Source of the DNA: Nitrosopumilus sp. b1
GTDB taxonomy: Archaea; Thermoproteota; Nitrososphaeria; Nitrososphaerales; Nitrosopumilaceae
NCBI RefSeq assembly: GCF_014078545.1
Contig: NZ_MU078712.1
Coordinates: 5,105-69,104, forward strand
DNA length: 64,000 nt
Direction: 5' to 3'
The translations under genes and the position numbers were made by a program. Below the pieces are notes generated by a model. That model was not told the DNA's origin and did no database searches. It saw nothing but the letters and a program-made list of their open reading frames with translations. Below, in pieces: positions 25,515 to 34,467 of the stretch (position 1 is its first letter; every line of letters starts with the position of its first letter).

Positions 25515-26576
25515 TTGAAATTTCTTGTAATCTTGATTTTGATTGTTGGTCTTTTTCCCATTGGTACAATCTATTCCCAACTCCAAGACAAACAGCCTAC
25601 ACTTGGTATAGTTCTGACTAGTTTTACCCCCTACCACTACACTGATGATGATGGCTATACGATAATCATTGGTGAGATCCAGAATACAAAAAACTTCCCA
25701 GTTACTGGAGTAAAAATTTGGGCTGGATTTTATGATGATGTGAACCTTCAACCCTTAGAATCAACCGTTGGCACTTCTCTTTTAGAAGTAATTCCGCCAA
25801 ATGGAAAATCACCATATGTGATAAAATCCCCAACAAAAAATAGCGCAATAACTAACATCTCAGTTAATCTGTTAGGCTTCAATTCTGCTGGAGTAAAACC
25901 AAGCTCCCTTAATCTCAAAACAACTGATACCGTAATGGGAGAATCGATAATCTTCTCTGGAACAATTACAAACAATGGTGGTGTAAAGTCGGAGAATACA
26001 ACCGCCCACCTAATATTTTTTGATGCATTTACTCCTCCACGATTACTGAAAATCTCATCAATTGATTTGGGAACTATTGAATCAAAAGATACAAAGGAAT
26101 TTACATTCACTGAAAAACGTATCAATCAAGCAAGCGGATTTAAGATTTTATCTGAATCTAAGAGCTTTTCATCAAATGTTTTGAATGCTCAAGTAACACC
26201 TCCAGAAATTTTAAGCAAAAGCATTTCCATAAATGATATTTCAATTAGTGATAAAGATGGTAATTTATTGAGCAGTCTGACAAAAGACACCCCTGTTAAC
26301 ATTCAAAGTAACATGTGGATACAGATTGCTTCTGAAAATGAATCATATGATCAGGAATATGTTTACTATGCACAAGTAATTCAATCTGGAAAACCACCTT
26401 ATGTTGAATTTATTGGTACATTCGAGGGAAAATTTGAAGGACCGGATTCCCAGATGCCATCCGTTGAGTGGATTCCAGAAAAAAGTGGATTATACTATGT
26501 TGAAACTTACATTTGGGATCCAAGCGGTATTGCACTTGGCGATAAAGGTCCAATACACCTAGTATTAGTAAACTAG
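25515..26576 (+). CDS. Secreted protein with tandem beta-sandwich domains
   Basis: A 353-residue protein with a signal peptide (residues 1-21, KFLVILILIVGLFPIGTIYSQ). Two domains follow the pattern IIxGEIQNTKNFPVTGVKIWAGFYD and IIFSGTITNNGGVKSENTTAHLIFFD, typical of FxLYD/CARDB-like beta-sandwiches in archaeal exoproteins, and a C-terminal domain carries several aromatic residues. TTG start at 25515. Function unknown; extracytoplasmic location is likely. Confidence 0.65.
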   Translation: MKFLVILILIVGLFPIGTIYSQLQDKQPTLGIVLTSFTPYHYTDDDGYTIIIGEIQNTKNFPVTGVKIWAGFYDDVNLQPLESTVGTSLLEVIPPNGKSPYVIKSPTKNSAITNISVNLLGFNSAGVKPSSLNLKTTDTVMGESIIFSGTITNNGGVKSENTTAHLIFFDAFTPPRLLKISSIDLGTIESKDTKEFTFTEKRINQASGFKILSESKSFSSNVLNAQVTPPEILSKSISINDISISDKDGNLLSSLTKDTPVNIQSNMWIQIASENESYDQEYVYYAQVIQSGKPPYVEFIGTFEGKFEGPDSQMPSVEWIPEKSGLYYVETYIWDPSGIALGDKGPIHLVLVN

Positions 26577-26602
26577 ATTTAATTTCAAATGTAACTGTCA
26601 TT

Positions 26603-27067
26603 ATGAAAAAATTCACTCTTGTTGCAACCGGGGGAACTTTTGATATTATTCACAAGGGTCATTTGGCGTTACTAGAAAAAGCATTCTATGTATCATCTAG
26701 TGTTATCATAGGTCTGACAAGTGATGAGTTTGCAATCAAAAAAGGAAAGAAAACTCTTAATGATTTTGAAACAAGAAAAATAAATCTAAAATCCATAATA
26801 GAAAAAACATTCCCTAATCCCAAGTATCAAATTAGTAAACTTGACAATGATTTTGGCCCGGCAGTGCTTGAAAAAGATGTTGAAGCACTAGTAACTAGTC
26901 AAGAGACCAGCTATCAAGGAAATAATCTAAACAAGTTGAGGCAGGAAAAAAATATGCCTCCAATAGAGACAATAGTTGTCCCAATGATTCTTGCAGATGA
27001 CGGAAAAAGAATCTCCACAACTAGAATACGAAGCTCTGAAATTGATTCAGAGGGAAACTTGTCATGA
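26603..27067 (+). CDS. coaD: Phosphopantetheine adenylyltransferase, archaeal type
   Basis: A 154-residue nucleotidyltransferase with the cytidylyltransferase signature TGGTFDIIHKGHLALL (HKGH) and the C-terminal RISTTRIRSSEI (variant of the ISSTxIR motif). Archaeal PPAT converts 4'-phosphopantetheine to dephospho-CoA. ATG start at 26603; the upstream secreted-protein gene ends 26 nt before. Confidence 0.88.
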   Translation: MKKFTLVATGGTFDIIHKGHLALLEKAFYVSSSVIIGLTSDEFAIKKGKKTLNDFETRKINLKSIIEKTFPNPKYQISKLDNDFGPAVLEKDVEALVTSQETSYQGNNLNKLRQEKNMPPIETIVVPMILADDGKRISTTRIRSSEIDSEGNLS

Positions 27068-27131
27068 GTTGACAATTTACTTGCTTTACATTGAGTCATC
27101 GAGATAAAACAAAAAATTCTGAGGCATTACT

Positions 27132-27461
27132 GTGACTGTAATTAATCACATGATGAAAAAACTGGATAATGATGTCTCTAATTTACAAAAAGGACTCCAT
27201 CCTGAGAATCTTGCTTATTGGTATGAAAAAATTATTGCCGAAAGTATTGAGATGGCCCCGCCTTGGTTACAAGATAAAATAAAAGTAAAACAGGATCCAA
27301 TCTTACCATTAAAATTTAATCTGGATATTTCAAAGCGTGCAGTAAGATACTTTATGATTGCAGTTGAAAATAATATCGATGAAATGCCATATTCGACTCA
27401 GCTGTATTTTTTGAAAGTTCAGGAAATACTTGCTGATGAGATGGATAAATCACTAGTCTAA
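27132..27461 (+). CDS. Small helical protein, unknown
   Basis: A 109-residue soluble protein (GTG 27132; the ATG at 27150 is equally possible). Mainly helical, with YWYEKIIAESIEMAPPWLQDKI and a Met/Asp-rich end. Four-nucleotide overlap with the convergent gene at 27458. No family recognised. Confidence 0.55.
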   Translation: MTVINHMMKKLDNDVSNLQKGLHPENLAYWYEKIIAESIEMAPPWLQDKIKVKQDPILPLKFNLDISKRAVRYFMIAVENNIDEMPYSTQLYFLKVQEILADEMDKSLV

Positions 27462-27739
27462 CCCTTTACTATCTCAACTTTTTCATTGATAGTCACAGTA
27501 CTGATAATTTTATGCTGTTTTTCTATAACTGATTGAATAAAATCTGCAAACGTTTCAACTTGTTTAGTATTTTCTAGGATAACACTGTGTGCTGATTTAT
27601 CTTTTAGAGATATGACTAGCTCATTTTCTACAATGTTTAGTATTTCGGTGATAAATGTCTCGTTTCCGTCTTTAATGTAGATAAGACTAGATAATTTCTG
27701 TGCTTCATACTTGTCTTGACAGTTAATTATTGTCTTCAT
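27458..27739 (-). CDS. Small protein cotranscribed with trpS, unknown
   Basis: A 93-residue soluble protein whose start overlaps the trpS stop by 4 nt (ATGA-type), so it is translated from the same mRNA. Alternating strand/helix pattern, one cysteine, no motif I recognise. Confidence 0.55.
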   Translation of the reverse strand: MKTIINCQDKYEAQKLSSLIYIKDGNETFITEILNIVENELVISLKDKSAHSVILENTKQVETFADFIQSVIEKQHKIISTVTINEKVEIVKG

Positions 27740-28848
27740 TTATTTTCTAGTAAAAACTTGGGTACTAACTCTCTTGCTTTTTCACGTTTTTCTTGGTGAA
27801 CTTTCAAAAATGCATTTATCTTTTCAATTAGAATTGCTTTTAATTCTCCAGTTAACAGTTTTCCTGATTTGTAATCATCATAAATTTTTTTGAGCTTCAT
27901 ATCGTCTGGTTCAAAAAAGATTCTCAGATATTGATATGATACATCAATATCTGGATTGCCTCCTAGTTTTCTATGTTGTTCTACATCGGGTTGACCACCA
28001 GAAAATGCATACTTGTTAATCTTCTTTTTAACAACATTTGGAGAATCAGTTGTATAGATTGTGCCATTATCTGCAGATGCCGACATTTTTCCTCCAGGAC
28101 CTTCAAGAGCTGGAATCATTATGTTGTGAATGAGCGAAGGTTTTGGCTTTCCAATCTTTGGTGCAATATCTCGTGTTAATCTAAAGTGAGGATCTTGATC
28201 AACGCCTAGAGGAATTAGTACAGGAAGATTTTCAATGAAGCATGGAGCAGATTGAAGCGATGTATAGAAAATCATTCCAATGTTAGTTTCATTTGTGAAA
28301 CCAAAAACTGCTTTTGTATTTGAAAAGTTAATCTTTTTTGCTACTTGAGCAGCTATTGGATAAAGTGTACTGATGTTTTGTGTATTAATTATGATCTTTG
28401 TTTTTTTTGGATCAAACCCAAGTGCAATAAAATCAAGGGCATTTTCAAATGCATACTTGTTTGTCTCCTCTAAAGTAAGATTTTGCTTTGAGAAGAATTT
28501 TTCATCATCAGTGAGTTGAAAATACATGTTTACATCAAATTTGTCCTGTAACCACTTTGCAAAAACCCATGGTACAAGATGACCAATGTGAGTATGGCCT
28601 GATGGTCCCCTTCCAGTATATAGGAAAAATTTTTTCCCTTTTTCATGCTCATTGAGTAAATTTCCTAAATCCCTGTGGGAAAAAAACACTCCACGTCTCA
28701 ACATAAAGTGATCCTCACCTGTAATCTTGGTAATTTTTTTCAAAAGTTCACTAGAAATTTTTTCGGTACCAAACTGCTTTATGAGCTTGTCATAGTCAAT
28801 GTCTCCTTCAACATGCCATGGGGTAACTACAAAGTCATCGACTGACAT
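27736..28848 (-). CDS. trpS: Tryptophanyl-tRNA synthetase
   Basis: A 370-residue class I synthetase of the archaeal/eukaryotic type. HIGH-like motif in GRGPSGHTHIGHLVPW, KMSKS-like motif in GGKMSASADNGTIY, and the Trp-specific GVDQDPHFRLTRD. It charges the intron-containing tRNA-Trp encoded at 36.8 kb. Divergent from pheS. Confidence 0.95.
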   Translation of the reverse strand: MSVDDFVVTPWHVEGDIDYDKLIKQFGTEKISSELLKKITKITGEDHFMLRRGVFFSHRDLGNLLNEHEKGKKFFLYTGRGPSGHTHIGHLVPWVFAKWLQDKFDVNMYFQLTDDEKFFSKQNLTLEETNKYAFENALDFIALGFDPKKTKIIINTQNISTLYPIAAQVAKKINFSNTKAVFGFTNETNIGMIFYTSLQSAPCFIENLPVLIPLGVDQDPHFRLTRDIAPKIGKPKPSLIHNIMIPALEGPGGKMSASADNGTIYTTDSPNVVKKKINKYAFSGGQPDVEQHRKLGGNPDIDVSYQYLRIFFEPDDMKLKKIYDDYKSGKLLTGELKAILIEKINAFLKVHQEKREKARELVPKFLLENK

Positions 28849-28899
28849 TCATGTTTGACTTAGGTTAAGGTTTAAAAAGTCTTTTTAGAACTTTGTGCT

Positions 28900-30291
28900 G
28901 TGTCTCAGGTTTTTCATGATATAGAAAAAAAAATTATCAGAATTTTAAAAGAAAAGCCAAAAATTTCTCCTGAAAAACTTGAAGAAGAAACTGCACTCTC
29001 CACTGATCAAATAAGACGTGGAATAGAATGGCTTAAGCTAAAGAATCTTCTTGATGTTTCAGAAACTAAAAGGACATTAATCAAATTAGGTAAAAATGGT
29101 CTTGAATCAAAAACAAATGGCTTGCCTGAAAGACAATTACTTGATTTACTAAAAGACGGACCAAAACAACTTCAAGATTTACAAAAAGAGATGAAATCTG
29201 TTTTTGGCCCTGCAATGGGAATAGCAAGAAAAAACAACTGGATAAAATCAGATGGTGATAAAATTTTACTTAACAATCCTCCCTTAGAATTACCAGGTGA
29301 AAAAATCATCAACCAAATTGGTGAAAGTAAAATATCACTTGACGAAATTAGTAACAAGTCTGATTATAATTCACTTGTTAAAAGACCGGATTTTATTACT
29401 GAAGAAATTACAACATCAAAGATAATTTCGCTTTCTGAAAATGCTCGCAATATTGAATTGGATAATACAAGCGGTGCAATAGATGTAGAAGCAGAGACTC
29501 CAAAAGTTTTTGCTGCAAGAACCCATCCTCTTAAAGATACCATTGATGAGATTCGTGAAACTTTTGTGACATTGGGTTTCTCAGAAATTTTTGGCAATTT
29601 ATCTCAGTCAAGTTTTTGGAATTTTGATGCACTATTCACTCCCCAGGATCATCCTGCACGAGAGATGCAGGATACCTTTTACTTGAAAAATATACGTGAT
29701 AAAAAGCCAGCCACTCCAACTCAGATTAAGAATGTCTCTTCTTCACACAAAAAAAACTGGCGATACCAATGGGATATTTCTGAAGCACAAAAAATGGTTT
29801 TGCGAACTCATACTACATGTGTGACAATAAAATATCTTGCAGAACAAAAGCCTGATGAGGCTAGGGTTTTTTCATTAGGCAGAGTCTTTAGGAATGAAAA
29901 AGTTAGCTACAAGCATCTTGTTGAATTCAATCAAATTGAAGGCATTGTCGTTGGTAAAAATGCAACTCTTCGTGATCTTATGGGAATTCAAAAAGAATTC
30001 TACAAGCGTTTAGGATTGACCAAAATAAAATTCTGGCCTACGTTTTTCCCATACACTGAGCCATCACTCCAGACAATGGTTTACAATGATCGATTAGGAA
30101 AATGGGTTGAGCTCTTTGGTATGGGAATATTTAGACCAGAAGTCACAAAACCATTGGGAATTACCAAACCTGTGTTAGCATGGGGTGGTGGTATTGAAAG
30201 AATTGCCATGCTGAAATATGATCTAGATGATGTTAGAGAATTTTACAATAATAATCTTAGCTGGTTGAGGAGCACACCAAAATGCCAGTAG
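28900..30291 (+). CDS. pheS: Phenylalanyl-tRNA synthetase alpha subunit
   Basis: A 463-residue archaeal PheS. An N-terminal helical/wHTH-like part (residues 1-120) precedes the class II core: HPLKDTIDEIRETFVTLGF, FRNEKVSYKHLVEFNQIEG (motif 2) and GIERIAMLKY (motif 3). GTG start at 28900, leaderless-type spacing. Overlaps pheT by 10 nt; the two subunits form an alpha2-beta2 enzyme. Confidence 0.95.
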   Translation: MSQVFHDIEKKIIRILKEKPKISPEKLEEETALSTDQIRRGIEWLKLKNLLDVSETKRTLIKLGKNGLESKTNGLPERQLLDLLKDGPKQLQDLQKEMKSVFGPAMGIARKNNWIKSDGDKILLNNPPLELPGEKIINQIGESKISLDEISNKSDYNSLVKRPDFITEEITTSKIISLSENARNIELDNTSGAIDVEAETPKVFAARTHPLKDTIDEIRETFVTLGFSEIFGNLSQSSFWNFDALFTPQDHPAREMQDTFYLKNIRDKKPATPTQIKNVSSSHKKNWRYQWDISEAQKMVLRTHTTCVTIKYLAEQKPDEARVFSLGRVFRNEKVSYKHLVEFNQIEGIVVGKNATLRDLMGIQKEFYKRLGLTKIKFWPTFFPYTEPSLQTMVYNDRLGKWVELFGMGIFRPEVTKPLGITKPVLAWGGGIERIAMLKYDLDDVREFYNNNLSWLRSTPKCQ

Positions 30292-31904
30292 TTGAATTAA
30301 GTTATTCTAGACTTGAGAAACTTATCGGTAAAGTTTCAAGAAAGCAAATTCTTGAAAGTCTTCCATATCTTGGCTTAGATATTGAATCTGAATCAAAAGA
30401 TGAAATTAGAATTGAATACAGTCCTAACCGACCTGACTATTCCACTGATTTTGGAATTGCATTGGGAATGCAAGGATTACTCGGCACTAAAAAAGGTCTA
30501 TACCAGCTAAAAATTTCTTCTGGCTCTAAAAAAATACTGGTAGATTCTTCAATATCAAAAATTAGACCATACGTTACTAGCATAGTTGCAAAAGGTGGTT
30601 CAATTGATGATGCTACTATTAAGCAGCTCATGGTAATGCAAGAAGATCTTCATTTTGGAATTGGTAGACGAAGAAAAAAATCCTCTATTGGCATTCACGA
30701 CCTAGATACAATATCGTTCCCACTAAAGTATACTACAACTGATAAAAATCATAAATTTACTCCACTTAATTCAAATCAAGAGCAAACTATCACTGATATT
30801 CTACAAAACACCGATGTTGGAAAAGATTATGGTGGTATACTTGGAAATTCAACGAAATTTCCAATTATTTTAGACTCCAAGGGGAAAACCGTATCATTTC
30901 CTCCAATAATCAATGCTTCAATGACTACTGTTACTACTAAAACAAAGAATCTTCTTGTAGAAGTTACTGGTCTAAACAAAGATGATGTAGAAGACTCTCT
31001 TTCTGTAGTTGCAACCATTCTTCAAAGTGCAGGATTTAAGCTAGAGTCGGTGAAAATTTCTGGCTCCAAAAACTCTTCACCACTCTTAAAAAATAAAAAA
31101 CTAACATTTGATTCTGACCTAGTAAACAAAACACTTGGAACAAATCTTACTACATCACTGATATGCTCATGCTTGAAAAAATCCAGATTAGATGCAATCG
31201 CTAAAGGAAAAAAGATAGAGTGTACTATACCTCGATACAGATTTGATATCTTTGGCCCAATGGATTTAGTTGAAGAAGTTGCACTAGGTTATGGAATTCA
31301 AAACTTGGAACCTGTATTATCTCCATCATTAACTGTTGGTCAAAAAAACCAATTTTCAGAAAAACTCAAAACTCTAAGCTCTGTTTTGGTTGGACTTGGA
31401 TTTACAGAAGCACTAAACTCTAGTTTGACCAGTGAACGAATTCTTTACAGTTCTACTCAAAGAGATCCTAAAGGCAGTATCTCTGTTGTTGATTCCAAAA
31501 GTCAAGAGCACACAATTTTACGTGACTCACTTCTTCCAGGATTGATTGAAAATCTCTCACGAAATATTCATGAACAGTACCCTCAGAAATTATTTGAAAT
31601 CGGCACAGTCTTTACACTTGGAAATCCAATTAATGAAACAACACATATTGCTTGTGTCAGTGCACACCAATCATCAAATTTCACTGAAATAAAATCTATC
31701 ATGCAATCTATGTTAAAGACCGCATTCAATCTTGACTCACAGACAAAGACATCCTCAGAGTCTTTGTTCAAAAAAGGCAGATCAGCCAAAGTCATTCTTA
31801 ATGGAAACTCAATTGGAACAATTGGAGAAATTGATTCAGCAATAATTGAAAATTTTAAGATTAGAGTTCCGGTAGTGGGATTTGAAATCAACCTGCCTGG
31901 TTAA
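30282..31904 (+). CDS. pheT: Phenylalanyl-tRNA synthetase beta subunit
   Basis: A 540-residue archaeal/eukaryotic-type PheT. Features: VELSYSRLEKLIG start, EYSPNRPDYSTDFGIAL, the B5 domain (about 275-350) and the catalytic-like C-terminal domain FTEALNSSLTSE...ILRDSLLPGLIENLSRN. Translationally coupled to pheS. Confidence 0.95.
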   Translation: MPVVELSYSRLEKLIGKVSRKQILESLPYLGLDIESESKDEIRIEYSPNRPDYSTDFGIALGMQGLLGTKKGLYQLKISSGSKKILVDSSISKIRPYVTSIVAKGGSIDDATIKQLMVMQEDLHFGIGRRRKKSSIGIHDLDTISFPLKYTTTDKNHKFTPLNSNQEQTITDILQNTDVGKDYGGILGNSTKFPIILDSKGKTVSFPPIINASMTTVTTKTKNLLVEVTGLNKDDVEDSLSVVATILQSAGFKLESVKISGSKNSSPLLKNKKLTFDSDLVNKTLGTNLTTSLICSCLKKSRLDAIAKGKKIECTIPRYRFDIFGPMDLVEEVALGYGIQNLEPVLSPSLTVGQKNQFSEKLKTLSSVLVGLGFTEALNSSLTSERILYSSTQRDPKGSISVVDSKSQEHTILRDSLLPGLIENLSRNIHEQYPQKLFEIGTVFTLGNPINETTHIACVSAHQSSNFTEIKSIMQSMLKTAFNLDSQTKTSSESLFKKGRSAKVILNGNSIGTIGEIDSAIIENFKIRVPVVGFEINLPG

Positions 31905-31927
31905 TATTTGACCAAGTGTATTGTATT

Positions 31928-32095
31928 TTGCCCAAGAGCAAGCACGCAGACGGATTGGGATGAGGTGATCGTATTGATTTCAATGATTTCTAATTCACCC
32001 AGGTGTGCTACATTCGGGCAACCCCGGTTAGAAAAACCCAAGGAGGTTAATGGCTAAAAACACCAATGATCTTGCGCGAGTCAGAACCGGGGAAC
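31928..32095 (+). ncRNA. Structured RNA of unknown family
   Basis: A GC-richer island of about 170 nt in an AT-rich gap. Nested pairings: TTGCCC (31928-31933)/GGGCAA (32016-32021); AGCAC (31941)/GTGCT (32005); GGTGA (31964)/TCACC (31995); apical ATTGA-TT-TCAAT (31973-31984). A second arm pairs CCCCGGTT (32022-32029) with AACCGGGG (32085-32092). A TATA-like TTAATATTTG (31901-31910) lies about 25 nt before the 5' end. I could not match it to RNase P, SRP, 5S or a C/D sRNA. Confidence 0.5.
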
Positions 32096-32139
32096 ATTCT
32101 CTTACAAAAATAATTAAACCCTGTATTGATAGGATTTTC

Positions 32140-32547
32140 ATGGTAAACTATTGGCTTGCAAAACAAGAACCTTCAAGTTACAATTTTGAAACTCTAAAGA
32201 AAGAAAAAAAAACTGTCTGGGATGGCGTGCATAACAATTTGGCACTAAAACATATACGCAATATGAAAAAGGGTGATCAAGTTTTGTTTTATCACTCAGG
32301 TGACCAAAAACAAGCCGTAGGAATTATGGAAGTTACAAAAAACCCCTACCCAAATCCTGATGAAAAAGATGAAAGATATGTTGTTGTAGATGTAAAATAC
32401 AAGAGTCAGCTCAAAAATCCAGTAACCTTATCTGAAATGAAAAAACAAAAAAAATTCAAAAACTGGGAATTATTACGCATTTCTAGGCTATCTGTCATGC
32501 CAGTTCCTAAAGAAATCTGGAGTAGCATACTAAAATTATCAAAATAG
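32140..32547 (+). CDS. EVE-domain protein (PUA-like)
   Basis: A 135-residue EVE domain: MVNYWLAKQEPSSYNFETL, WDGVHNNLALKHIRNMKKGDQVLFYHSG and VGIMEV are characteristic. EVE domains bind modified nucleobases in DNA or RNA. The reading frame is open back to an ATG at 32050 with a GGAGG before it, but residues upstream of 32140 do not belong to the family and overlap the structured RNA; a TATA-like AAATAATTAAA at 32107-32117 supports a leaderless start at 32140. Confidence 0.88.
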   Translation: MVNYWLAKQEPSSYNFETLKKEKKTVWDGVHNNLALKHIRNMKKGDQVLFYHSGDQKQAVGIMEVTKNPYPNPDEKDERYVVVDVKYKSQLKNPVTLSEMKKQKKFKNWELLRISRLSVMPVPKEIWSSILKLSK

Positions 32548-32590
32548 CCAAATCGGTTTATTGATATAGCCGTATTTCCTAAAGCAGTAC

Positions 32591-32830
32591 ATGGCAACAG
32601 CTTATGTTTTAATAAACTGTGAACTCGGTTCTGAGGAAGCTATCATTCAGCAACTAAAAGGCCTTGAAGGCGTACGTGAAGTACATGGAACTTTTGGCGC
32701 ATATGATATTTTAGCAAAAATTGAATCAGATACCGTGGAAAAACTGAGAGAAACCATTACATGGAAAATTAGAAAGATCGAAAAAATTAGATCAACTCTA
32801 ACATTAATGGGTATCGAAGGCCAAACCTAA
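32591..32830 (+). CDS. Stand-alone Lrp/AsnC ligand-binding (RAM) domain
   Basis: A 79-residue protein consisting only of the RAM/ACT-like domain of Lrp/AsnC regulators (TAYVLINCELGSEEAIIQQL, GVREVHGTFGAYDILAKIE). No DNA-binding part. Such single-domain proteins form ring assemblies and may modulate full-length Lrp partners by binding amino acids. Confidence 0.88.
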   Translation: MATAYVLINCELGSEEAIIQQLKGLEGVREVHGTFGAYDILAKIESDTVEKLRETITWKIRKIEKIRSTLTLMGIEGQT

Positions 32831-32848
32831 CCATCTATTTTTCTTAAA

Positions 32849-33415
32849 ATGCTTCTGCATTTCATTTTTGTAATAAAGGAAGAAGATTATGGAAAACGAA
32901 ACGAAGAGTTTCAATATGTTATTCATATGGGAAATTTTTACAAAAAATGGATTAAAGAAAAATTCTCAAAAGATTATGATGTCAAATGTGATGAGATGAT
33001 CACTGGTCATAGAGGTCTACTTGAAAGACTTGACACCAATGCTCTACTAAGAGATCATCGGCAACGTGGAGAGGACACATTTCATTTTTACCTTTCACAT
33101 TTTAGGCCGTTTTGGACTGACTGTACCTGTGAAGGATACTTTGCTCAAAATTTTGCCATGATACATTGGCAAAAACCAAAAACCACTGATGATGTTATGT
33201 TTTTGGCAGAAAAAAACTGTACTACTGTATCTCATGAATTATCTCATGAGTTACTAAGGCAAGCAGGTTATAAAAAATTCAAAGAAGATGTTCACGATGT
33301 CTGGACTAGACACTTTTATGCAAATTTGCCATTTGAACAATATGGAGAAAATTTTGAAAAGACCAATGACAAACCAATGTTTCTTACAATGGACGTCTCA
33401 AGCTTTCGGTTATAG
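32849..33415 (+). CDS. Putative zincin-like metalloprotease
   Basis: A 188-residue soluble protein with an HExxH motif: H129-E130-L-S-H133, followed by E134 and, further on, H149/H155, any of which could be the third ligand. The N-terminal half has several Cys and His (DCTCEGYF). No signal peptide, so cytoplasmic. I do not recognise the family; metallopeptidase activity is inferred from the motif alone. The next gene starts at the stop codon. Confidence 0.55.
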   Translation: MLLHFIFVIKEEDYGKRNEEFQYVIHMGNFYKKWIKEKFSKDYDVKCDEMITGHRGLLERLDTNALLRDHRQRGEDTFHFYLSHFRPFWTDCTCEGYFAQNFAMIHWQKPKTTDDVMFLAEKNCTTVSHELSHELLRQAGYKKFKEDVHDVWTRHFYANLPFEQYGENFEKTNDKPMFLTMDVSSFRL

Positions 33416-33459
33416 TGTTCTCACCATTTTCTTTTAATCTAATTTTTGTTACTCTTTTC

Positions 33460-33681
33460 ATGTTTTCGTGTAAGGGCTTGTGCCAAACATCATTAAAGCA
33501 TCTTCTAGGTAATGTGTTGTTGAGATATAATTCTGGCCAAAAACGTTGTAGTGTTTGCAGTGTTTATATCAATTGGAAGGGAACAAAATGTCCTTGCTGT
33601 AATACTGTTTTACATACAAGACCGCGTCACTCTAAAGATAAAACAAAATACTATGAATCAGATGACGTAAAATGGTTATGA
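33460..33681 (+). CDS. Small zinc-ribbon protein
   Basis: A 73-residue protein (ATG 33460; the frame is open back to 33415, overlapping the previous stop). It has a CKGLC pair near the N terminus and a CSVC...CPCC ribbon, plus a basic His/Arg-rich C terminus, so probably one or two zinc sites with nucleic-acid binding. It follows the putative zincin on the same strand. Confidence 0.65.
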   Translation: MFSCKGLCQTSLKHLLGNVLLRYNSGQKRCSVCSVYINWKGTKCPCCNTVLHTRPRHSKDKTKYYESDDVKWL

Positions 33682-33689
33682 GAAAATGA

Positions 33690-34322
33690 CTAGCACTTTG
33701 TTACAGAATAAATATTGTTTTCAAAGTTAGCAGTTTTAAAATCAAGCTTATTTTCAGGATCATTACTTCTTGATTTGCTTAGTTTTTCAAGCTCAACTAG
33801 TGCTTCACCCTTGAATCCAACAGAAGAACCATAAATTGCATCAGTGAGCATAGTTCCCTGCTCACCTTTCTTAATGTCATCTACAATATCATAGAATTTG
33901 ACTGTATCTTTTTTTGCAATTTGATTTCCAGTAGCTTTGTTAAATGCTACTGCAATATACATTCCATTATTTTTTACTGCTACAGGAACCTTGTGATTTT
34001 TTCCTGATTTTCCAGGAATTAATTCATTAATCAAAACTTCACATTTGTGATACATGCTTGATACATATGCATAAAATCTGTATTGGGCATACTTTCCAGC
34101 ATCATCCTCTTCACAGTCTACAAAGACTTTGTGTAAAAGCTCTAGTGCTTGATCATTCATACTTTGTAATCTATCGTCGATTCTACCTCTCTCTAATAAT
34201 TCTGAATTTGATTCCTTTGCAACCAGCTCTAAAATGAAATCTGGCAAATTGTAATTTTTCAGAGCAGCTACAAATGCACCTGCTTGAGACATTCCAAATT
34301 TTGGGAAACCTTTGTTGACCAT
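33690..34322 (-). CDS. Conserved-looking soluble protein, unknown
   Basis: A 210-residue protein. N-terminal half helical (SQAGAFVAALKNYNLPDFILELVAKES), C-terminal half mixed. No transmembrane segment and no catalytic motif. Convergent with the zinc-ribbon gene and divergent from aconitase. I cannot assign a function. Confidence 0.6.
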   Translation of the reverse strand: MVNKGFPKFGMSQAGAFVAALKNYNLPDFILELVAKESNSELLERGRIDDRLQSMNDQALELLHKVFVDCEEDDAGKYAQYRFYAYVSSMYHKCEVLINELIPGKSGKNHKVPVAVKNNGMYIAVAFNKATGNQIAKKDTVKFYDIVDDIKKGEQGTMLTDAIYGSSVGFKGEALVELEKLSKSRSNDPENKLDFKTANFENNIYSVTKC

Positions 34323-34467
34323 TTTTAATCACATTTGTAATAAGATACTCTTATTCTCCCCCTAATAGTAAAAGGCAGTTTTCGCTTATAATTGTTAAGA
34401 AAAATCCATTATAATACAGAAAAATCACTTTGATAGTATTAAATTCCGGTTTATTTGTTGTACAAAC

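Noticed and set aside
31928-32095. RNase P or SRP RNA
   Set aside because: The RNase P GAGGAAAGUC core and the SRP helix 8 GGAAGG/AGCAG motif are both absent.
32050-32139. N-terminal extension of the EVE protein from ATG 32050 with a good Shine-Dalgarno
   Set aside because: The 30 extra residues do not belong to the EVE family, the region overlaps an 8-bp RNA helix, and a TATA box precedes ATG 32140.
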